Both the position numbers and the translations under genes were made by a program. Below the pieces are notes generated by a model, which was given only the letters and a program-made list of their open reading frames with translations, did not search any database and was not told the origin of the DNA. Shown piece by piece: positions 23,347-28,904 of a DNA stretch of 28,904 nucleotides. The stretch is from JBFLYZ01 sp040756415. GTDB taxonomy: Bacteria > Bacteroidota > Bacteroidia > JADZBD01. Location of the stretch: positions 1 to 28,904 of the forward strand of contig JBFLYZ010000051.1 in assembly GCA_040756415.1 (NCBI GenBank), read 5' to 3'. Within the stretch, counting starts at the first letter, position 1. Every line of letters starts with the position of its first letter.

Positions 23347-25392
23347 TCATAGCATTACTAAACGTGTCCGAACTACATTTCCCCCCGCTACCAATTCAAT
23401 AAAATAGAGTCCTGATGGAGCGTGGATACATTCTTGTATTTGATTGGCATGTTGATAGGTTTTTTCTAATACGAGTTGCCCCATACTATTTGTTATCGAT
23501 ATTCGTACGAAATCAAATTGCCCGTTCAGGATAATTGTAAAGTTTGCATCTGAAGGATTGGGGAAAAGCTGACCAAGCAGGCTGAAATGATTTTCGTAGA
23601 CATCAGCTAATGAAATCGAGTGACATGAAGAAGTATCCGTACAGTTATTTTGCGTTACGATCACCGCATAGTTGCCGCTGCTGGAAGGAGTAAATAACTG
23701 ATTGATCTGCCCGGAAACTGGTGCATAATTGTTGTTGCAGTCCACCCACTGATAAATAGCGCCAATGGCATTAGAGCTCAACGTGGTACTGGTGGCCGAT
23801 ACGGAAGTGTCGGGGTCGATCGTCAGATTAATTGTGATTACGCTGTCGCAGCCTGAATTGTTCGGGATCGTATCCATATAGGTTCCGCTGGCCGACCATG
23901 TATAATTGCCGCTGGGTGAGGTATAAGAATTGCAGGCGGTGTCCGTCATGGAAAAATAGCTGTCGCAGACCTTCATTTTGTGGACGTACATATCATAACT
24001 TCCAGCGGAAGTGAGATTGTAAGTTGCAGTATCGGGCTGAAAATCACATATTCCTTGAAATTGCCCCGTAGTATAAACACTTCTTGAGTCGTCTATCTTT
24101 AGCGCAGTGGCCCAATCATTTGATAATCCTCCCAGGCGTTTGGCCCAGAGAAAATCACCCGAAGAATCCAGTTTAGAGATGAAGGCATCACGCACACCGA
24201 TCAGCGCAGGTGTGAGAGTATACACTCCTGGTCCCGGATCGAAATCCGCTATCCCGCCAAATTCTCCGGCTGTATAAACGTTTTGAGAGGAATCCACGGC
24301 TACAGAATAACCGATCTCTGTTTGGGCTCCGCCCATTTTTTTTGCCCATACAAAATTGCCGGCCGGGTTCAATTTGGAAACAAACACGTCTCCTCCACTG
24401 CCGGTAAGAATAAATGTTCCAGGGCCGGGGTCGAAATCGGTTGTATCCAGAAAACTACCTGTTGTGTATACATAACCTAACGCATCTACCGTAATTCCAT
24501 ATCCATACTCATTATAATTTCCTCCAAGCCTTTTGGCCCAGGCAAAGTTTCCAGAAGGATCCAGCTTAATTACAAAAACATCTTCAAAGCCAAGGGCCGT
24601 GAGATTATATACGGCAGGTCCTGGGTCAAAATCAACGGTTGATTGAAATGTTCCTGTTGAATGGATATTTCCTTGAGTATCCACCGCGATCGAATAACAC
24701 CAATCGTAATTAGGTCCACCAGCGCTTTTTGCCCAGAGAAAATTACCAACGGCATTAAGTTTTAAGATGAAAACATCGGCACCTCCTGTTGAGTTCAGAT
24801 AAAAAGTGCCGGGTCCCGGATCAAAATCGGTGGTTGAATAAAAAGTCCCACCAATATAGATATTTCCTGAAGCATCCAGTGCAATTGAATTGCCATAGTC
24901 GTATAAAGCACCTTCTATGGCCTTGGCCCATACAAAATTTCCAGCCGTGCTTAGTTTGGAGATAAATATATCCTCTGCTCCTACCGAAGTAAAATTATAA
25001 ACGCCTGTTCCCGGGTCGAAATCAGCGGTGCCGGTGAACGTACCAGTGGCATAAACATTTCCGGGTGAATCCAAGGCTATCGACATACCATAATCATCGC
25101 TGGCACCACCTAACCGAGCAGCCCACACAAAATTTCCGGATGAGTCCAATTTGGATATGAAAATGTCCCTATTCCCGTTCGCTGTCAGGTTGAAGGCGCC
25201 CGGTCCTGGGTCAAAATCAACTGTGCCTGAGAAATCGCCAATAGTATATACATTACTGGAATCATCGACTGCCACAGAGCGACTGCGGTCATCATTCGGA
25301 CCAGAGAACTGACCTACCCAGTCAAAGGCAACATTTTGCGCATAAGAGGGGATCGTAAAAAGGATTATCAACGCGGAAATGAGATTTTTCAT
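23347..25392 (-). CDS. Secreted seven-repeat (SBBP-like) beta-propeller protein with T9SS C-terminal domain, paralogue 3
   Basis: This 681-residue protein has a signal peptide (residues 1-19, ending IPSYAQ) and seven repeats of about 65-70 residues (about 20-490). Each repeat contains the core GxxDFDPGPGxxNLT followed by D-F-SKLDxSGNFVWAKxLGG and a GNVYTxG strand, as in SBBP-type propeller blades. The seventh is diverged (DFQPDTATYNLT). After the propeller comes a cysteine-containing linker (CNSYTSPSGNYTW) of a type common in Bacteroidota adhesins, an Ig/PKD-like segment (about 535-590, YQWVDCNNNYAPV), and a sorting domain (about 605-681) with LFPNPSDANFTI and GLYFIELVAGG. It is longest of the three tandem paralogues because of the extra linker and Ig-like part. 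It begins 10 bp after the preceding paralogue. Ligand unknown; the D-rich loops may bind calcium. Confidence 0.87.
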   Translation of the reverse strand: MKNLISALIILFTIPSYAQNVAFDWVGQFSGPNDDRSRSVAVDDSSNVYTIGDFSGTVDFDPGPGAFNLTANGNRDIFISKLDSSGNFVWAARLGGASDDYGMSIALDSPGNVYATGTFTGTADFDPGTGVYNFTSVGAEDIFISKLSTAGNFVWAKAIEGALYDYGNSIALDASGNIYIGGTFYSTTDFDPGPGTFYLNSTGGADVFILKLNAVGNFLWAKSAGGPNYDWCYSIAVDTQGNIHSTGTFQSTVDFDPGPAVYNLTALGFEDVFVIKLDPSGNFAWAKRLGGNYNEYGYGITVDALGYVYTTGSFLDTTDFDPGPGTFILTGSGGDVFVSKLNPAGNFVWAKKMGGAQTEIGYSVAVDSSQNVYTAGEFGGIADFDPGPGVYTLTPALIGVRDAFISKLDSSGDFLWAKRLGGLSNDWATALKIDDSRSVYTTGQFQGICDFQPDTATYNLTSAGSYDMYVHKMKVCDSYFSMTDTACNSYTSPSGNYTWSASGTYMDTIPNNSGCDSVITINLTIDPDTSVSATSTTLSSNAIGAIYQWVDCNNNYAPVSGQINQLFTPSSSGNYAVIVTQNNCTDTSSCHSISLADVYENHFSLLGQLFPNPSDANFTIILNGQFDFVRISITNSMGQLVLEKTYQHANQIQECIHAPSGLYFIELVAGGNVVRTRLVML

Positions 25393-25402
25393 GCAAAAGA
25401 TA

Positions 25403-27082
25403 TTACTGTACGATTACCTTTTGAGTGTATATCGCCCCATCCATACGTACTCGTAAAAAATAAATTCCCGCTGGAAAGCCGGAGAGGTCGATTTCAGTTT
25501 CAACAGAAAATAATTTTTTCAAAAAATTTTTATCTCCCAAAGCGTTACAAATCTCAAGGTCGCCCATTGATCGAATAGTGAATTTGCCTGTGCAGGGATT
25601 GGGATAAATGGTCAGTAGCCCCTCAATGCCGGATCCGGGCTGTCCCACCATAGGTCCGCCCATTTTATGAAGAAAGATATCCCGGATGCCGGCTGATGTT
25701 AGATTAAAAGTGCCGGAACCATGGTCAAAATCGCTTGTTCCCTGGAAAAGACCGGTCGTATATATGCCGCCTGAATTATTATCTATCAGGATGTCATTCG
25801 CTTCATCGTTGGAGACATCTCCGAAGGCGATGGCCCACTGGAAATTTCCCGCAGCATCGAGGTGGGAGACAAAGACATCGCGGCTGCCGTTCGAGTTGAG
25901 GTTAAAAGTGCCCGGTCCCGGATCAAAATCGGCCGTGGATTCAAAATAGCCGCTGGTAAACACGTCACCTGTGTTGTCGAGGGTTAAAGCCAGGCCATTG
26001 TCGTTAGAAGAGCCACCCAGCTGTTTTGCCCAGGCAAAATTACCGGAGCTATCCAGCCTGGAAATAAACGCATCGCAACCGCCAGCTACGGTCAGGTTGA
26101 AATTTCCGGGTCCCGGATCAAAATCAACTGTTCCCCGGAAAAGACCGGTGGCATACAGGTTGCCAGAACCATCAACAGTGAGCGCATGTCCGAGATCATC
26201 AGATGTACTGCCTAACTGTACGGCCCAGGCAAAGTTCCCGGAGGCGTTCAATTTGGAGATATAAATATCACCATTTCCAAATGAAGTAAAATTATAAGAT
26301 CCGGGTCCCGGATCGAAATCAGCGGTTCCCCAGAAATAGCCGGTGGTATACACGTTGCCGGCACCGTCAACGCTGATACCCCAGCCTACATCGGCAGCAT
26401 TGCCTCCAAGCTGGCCGGCCCAAAACAAGTAACCTGCTGGGTCCAGCTTAACAACAAATATATCATCACTGCCGTTGTACGCGGTGAAAGAGAGTGTGCC
26501 CGGCCCGGGATCGAGATCGACCGTGCCGGCAAATCGGCCGGTAAGGTATATATTACCAGAGGCATCTAATGCCAGGGCATGACCCTCATCAATTGACGAA
26601 CCACCTAACTTAAATGCCCAGATTAAATTACCGGATGCGTCCAGCTTGACGAGAAAAGCATCATCAAACCCACCGGGAGCCGTAAGATTAAAAGTTCCCG
26701 GTCCCGGATCGAAATCGGCAGTTCCTGCAAAACGGCCGGTGATATACACATTATCCGATGCATCAATAGCCATGGAATAGGCCCAATCGATATTATTACC
26801 CCCTATGCGTCTGGCCCAGATAAGGTTTCCGGACGGATCCAGTTTGGTAACAAAAATATCGTATATACCTGCCGAGATGAGATTAGCGGTTCCCGGGCCC
26901 GGGTCGAAATCAACGGTTCCCTGGAAGTAGCCGGTCGTATATACGTTTCCAAACGCGTCCATCGCAACAGAATACCCGGCATCGTCAGCGGAACTCCCGT
27001 GATGTTTAGCCCAGTTGAACGCGGGTTGAGCAGCCGTGGTAAAAGCAGAAGCAAGAAACAAAAAAATAATAGTGTTTTTCAT
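25403..27082 (-). CDS. Secreted seven-repeat (SBBP-like) beta-propeller protein with T9SS C-terminal domain, paralogue 2
   Basis: The 559-residue protein consists of a signal peptide (residues 1-19, ending FTTAAQ), seven blade repeats (about 20-475) and a sorting domain (about 488-559, with TIYPNPCTGKFTI and GIYFLRVRMDG). The DFDPGPG core is kept in most repeats; the last reads DFDHGSG. I chose the ATG at 27082, which shares a base with the stop of the upstream paralogue (TGATG); a TTG three bases earlier is possible. This gene is visibly more GC-rich than its two paralogues. The one-base overlap implies coupled translation. Confidence 0.87.
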   Translation of the reverse strand: MKNTIIFLFLASAFTTAAQPAFNWAKHHGSSADDAGYSVAMDAFGNVYTTGYFQGTVDFDPGPGTANLISAGIYDIFVTKLDPSGNLIWARRIGGNNIDWAYSMAIDASDNVYITGRFAGTADFDPGPGTFNLTAPGGFDDAFLVKLDASGNLIWAFKLGGSSIDEGHALALDASGNIYLTGRFAGTVDLDPGPGTLSFTAYNGSDDIFVVKLDPAGYLFWAGQLGGNAADVGWGISVDGAGNVYTTGYFWGTADFDPGPGSYNFTSFGNGDIYISKLNASGNFAWAVQLGSTSDDLGHALTVDGSGNLYATGLFRGTVDFDPGPGNFNLTVAGGCDAFISRLDSSGNFAWAKQLGGSSNDNGLALTLDNTGDVFTSGYFESTADFDPGPGTFNLNSNGSRDVFVSHLDAAGNFQWAIAFGDVSNDEANDILIDNNSGGIYTTGLFQGTSDFDHGSGTFNLTSAGIRDIFLHKMGGPMVGQPGSGIEGLLTIYPNPCTGKFTIRSMGDLEICNALGDKNFLKKLFSVETEIDLSGFPAGIYFLRVRMDGAIYTQKVIVQ

Positions 27083-28761
27083 CAATGCTGAATTAAAATC
27101 TTTTGCGAATAAACTCCCTTTTCGGTGATTATTTTAACGCAGTATACTCCTGGTGGATGTTGGCTGAGATCGATCTCGGTCTTTTCATCAGTCAATTCCT
27201 GACTAAAAATAACTTTGCCTATGATATTGCAGATAACAAGTTCTCCTTTTGCTTCTATCAGAAACTTGCCGTAACTGGGATTGGGATAAATACGTATATC
27301 AGCAAGAGTAGAATTTTCTAAGGCACTAACCATAGATTGAGTCATCTTGTGAATAAAAACATCGTCATTGCCAGCCGTAGAAATCAGAATCGTAGTATTC
27401 ACTCCAGGATCGTAGTCTGCAGTATCTTTAAAATACCCCGTGCTGTAAATACTGCCGGAAACATCTACAGTCAGGGAACGGCATATATCCCAACCGTCTC
27501 CTCCCATTTGTGCCGTCCAGACAAAGTTGCCGGAACTGGTTAATTTATTTATGAACACATCATCAAGGCCGAAAGATGTAAGGTTAAATACTCCTGTTCC
27601 TGGATCAAAATCTACAGTGTTTCTAAAAGATCCTGCTGTATATACACTTCCGGAATTATCTACAGCAATTGACCAGCCAAAATCGAAACTTGCCCCGCCA
27701 AATTGTTGAGCCCATATGAAATTGCCGGAGGAGTTTAACTTGTGTATAAAAATATCTTCCATTCCGTTCGAAGTAAGATTAAAAGTGCCAGGGCCAGTAT
27801 CAAAATCAGTAGTACCCTGAAAACTTCCGGTTGTATAGATATTGCCGGATGCATCAAGCACAATTGATCTCCCATAGTCTGTAGAGGGACCGCCAAATTG
27901 TTTCGCCCATACCAGTCCTCCGGAAGTATTCAGCCGACATACAAAGATATCTTCCATGCCAACCGAAGTAACATTAAATGTCCCAGTGCCAGGATCAAGA
28001 TCAGCATTAGCGCTGAAATATCCGGTTATATATATATTACCTGTGGCATCAAGTTTTAGGTATCGGCCACCATCAGTAGAACTGCCTCCTTGCTGGGCAG
28101 CCCATACGAAATTACCCGAAGCATCTAGTTTAACTATATATGCATCTGTGCCACCAGCAGAGGTGAGATTGTACGTCCCGCTTCCCGGGTCAAAATCTAC
28201 AGTACCATTAAAATACCCGGTGCAGTATGTGTTTCCCTGTACATCCGGGACGAGCGTCCAGGCAACATCAAGACCAGTCCCTCCTAATTGAATTGCCCAG
28301 AGAAAATTGCCTGAAGCATCCAGTTTGCATATAAAAGCATCATAATTACCAACCGGTGTAAGGTTAAAAGTGCCTGGACCGGGATCAAAGTCGGCAGTCA
28401 ATTGGAAATATCCACAACAATAAACATTGCCTGATGCATCTGTAACCACGCATTGGCCGTAGCAATCAGAAATACCTCCTAGGCTTTTTGCCCAGACAAA
28501 ATTACCTGAAGCATCCAATTTGCTTATAAATGTATTTGGCTGTGATCCTGCGCAGGTTAAATTATAGATTGCTGGTCCAGGATCGAAGTCAACGGAGCCA
28601 CTATAATATCCTATCGTATAAACGTTGCCTGAAGCATCACGGGCAATAGAGTAACTTCTCTCATCGCTAGTGCCAATAGATTGTTTAACCCAGTTTAAAA
28701 TTTGGCTATTGACAATCCCTGTAGTCATAAGAATCAAGCAAAAAAACATATATTTTTTCAT
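27082..28761 (-). CDS. Secreted seven-repeat (SBBP-like) beta-propeller protein with T9SS C-terminal domain, paralogue 1
   Basis: This 559-residue protein has the same plan as paralogue 2: a signal peptide (residues 1-19, ending IVNSQ), seven blade repeats (about 20-475) and a sorting domain (about 488-559) with RIYPNPSYGKFLI and GVYCVKIITEKG. The repeats show DFDPGPG, DLDPGTG, DFDTGPG and DYDPGVN variants. The gene is AT-rich compared with the SUF and glycosyltransferase regions. It lies 15 bp downstream of a truncated T9SS gene on the same strand, so it is probably an internal gene of a longer operon rather than its first. Confidence 0.87.
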   Translation of the reverse strand: MKKYMFFCLILMTTGIVNSQILNWVKQSIGTSDERSYSIARDASGNVYTIGYYSGSVDFDPGPAIYNLTCAGSQPNTFISKLDASGNFVWAKSLGGISDCYGQCVVTDASGNVYCCGYFQLTADFDPGPGTFNLTPVGNYDAFICKLDASGNFLWAIQLGGTGLDVAWTLVPDVQGNTYCTGYFNGTVDFDPGSGTYNLTSAGGTDAYIVKLDASGNFVWAAQQGGSSTDGGRYLKLDATGNIYITGYFSANADLDPGTGTFNVTSVGMEDIFVCRLNTSGGLVWAKQFGGPSTDYGRSIVLDASGNIYTTGSFQGTTDFDTGPGTFNLTSNGMEDIFIHKLNSSGNFIWAQQFGGASFDFGWSIAVDNSGSVYTAGSFRNTVDFDPGTGVFNLTSFGLDDVFINKLTSSGNFVWTAQMGGDGWDICRSLTVDVSGSIYSTGYFKDTADYDPGVNTTILISTAGNDDVFIHKMTQSMVSALENSTLADIRIYPNPSYGKFLIEAKGELVICNIIGKVIFSQELTDEKTEIDLSQHPPGVYCVKIITEKGVYSQKILIQH

Positions 28762-28776
28762 GAGATAAATTATTGG

Positions 28777-28904
28777 TCAAATTTTTATAATGCGAAACGT
28801 ATATACAGCGTTTCCGGATAATATGTTTATAAAATAAATACCGGGTTGACCGTCAATGGCACTTGCTATTGCATCAGTATTATAATAATTTCTCTGTTCG
28901 ACAG
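28777..28904 (-). CDS. Partial gene: 3' end of another T9SS-sorted protein, cut by the window edge
   Basis: Reading the minus strand from the window end gives an open frame of 41 residues to a TGA at 28777-28779. It ends GQPGIYFINILSGNAVYTFRIIKI, the classic closing strands of a type A sorting domain. The 5' part lies outside the window. Only 15 bp separate it from paralogue 1, so it very probably belongs to the same operon. Whether its missing part is a fourth propeller cannot be told. Confidence 0.8.
   Translation of the reverse strand, partial: VEQRNYYNTDAIASAIDGQPGIYFINILSGNAVYTFRIIKI

Noticed and set aside
23347..28761. Dense regularly spaced DNA repeats that could suggest a CRISPR array or tandem satellite
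   Set aside because: The repeats are about 200 bp apart, diverged, in frame and translate into propeller blades; no short identical repeats with unique spacers exist.

Overview
The window looks like a chromosome segment from a free-living member of the Bacteroidota. Several independent signs point there: secreted proteins ending in type IX secretion (T9SS) sorting domains, a SUF operon carrying the Bacteroidota-type DUF2480 and DUF59 genes, a LytS-type sensor fused to a two-component-regulator propeller next to a LytTR regulator, and promoter-like sequences of the Bacteroidota form TTTG-N19-TAnnTTTG. No rRNA, tRNA, CRISPR array, transposase or phage gene was seen.

Layout. 109-2700 (+) encodes a large secreted lamin-tail/Ig-like protein. 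2744-9760 (-) is one Fe-S cluster assembly operon, read from the right: sufA, sufB, a four-helix-bundle gene foreign to the pathway, sufC, sufD, sufS, sufE, a DUF59 (SufT-like) gene and a DUF2480 gene. Its promoter region (9761-9884) holds a near-consensus promoter, a perfect 17-bp Fur/PerR-type palindrome and two further inverted repeats. 9885-14816 (+) is a tightly overlapping four-gene operon: a GT-C membrane glycosyltransferase, a methyltransferase, a methyltransferase-GT2 fusion and thiL. 14820-16358 (-) is a helical protein of unknown function. 16853-18556 (+) is a T9SS-exported protein. 18627-22328 (+) is a propeller histidine kinase followed by its LytTR response regulator.

Downstream of the regulator lies a 398-bp region with three 21-bp-spaced repeats, a promoter-like sequence, two tiny overlapping ORFs and a GC-rich hairpin. 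It leads to a 67-residue one-span membrane protein that ends in a textbook terminator. A second hairpin with the same 12-nt loop core sits in front of the T9SS gene at 16853. An 81-residue protein resembling a detached T9SS sorting domain follows at 23065.

23347-28904 (-) is a tandem set of three paralogous secreted proteins. Each carries exactly seven DFDPGPG-type (SBBP-like) repeats, which suggests seven-bladed beta-propellers. They are preceded by the 3' end of another T9SS protein cut by the window edge.

How the parts may work together (inference): the SUF genes form one iron- or oxidative-stress-responsive unit; the GT2/GT-C pair probably makes and uses a lipid-linked sugar; the sensor-regulator pair may control the small membrane protein through the 21-bp repeats. 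The most interesting candidates are the paired hairpins, the LytTR-repeat-small-protein unit, the operator cluster at the SUF promoter and the extra gene inside the SUF operon.
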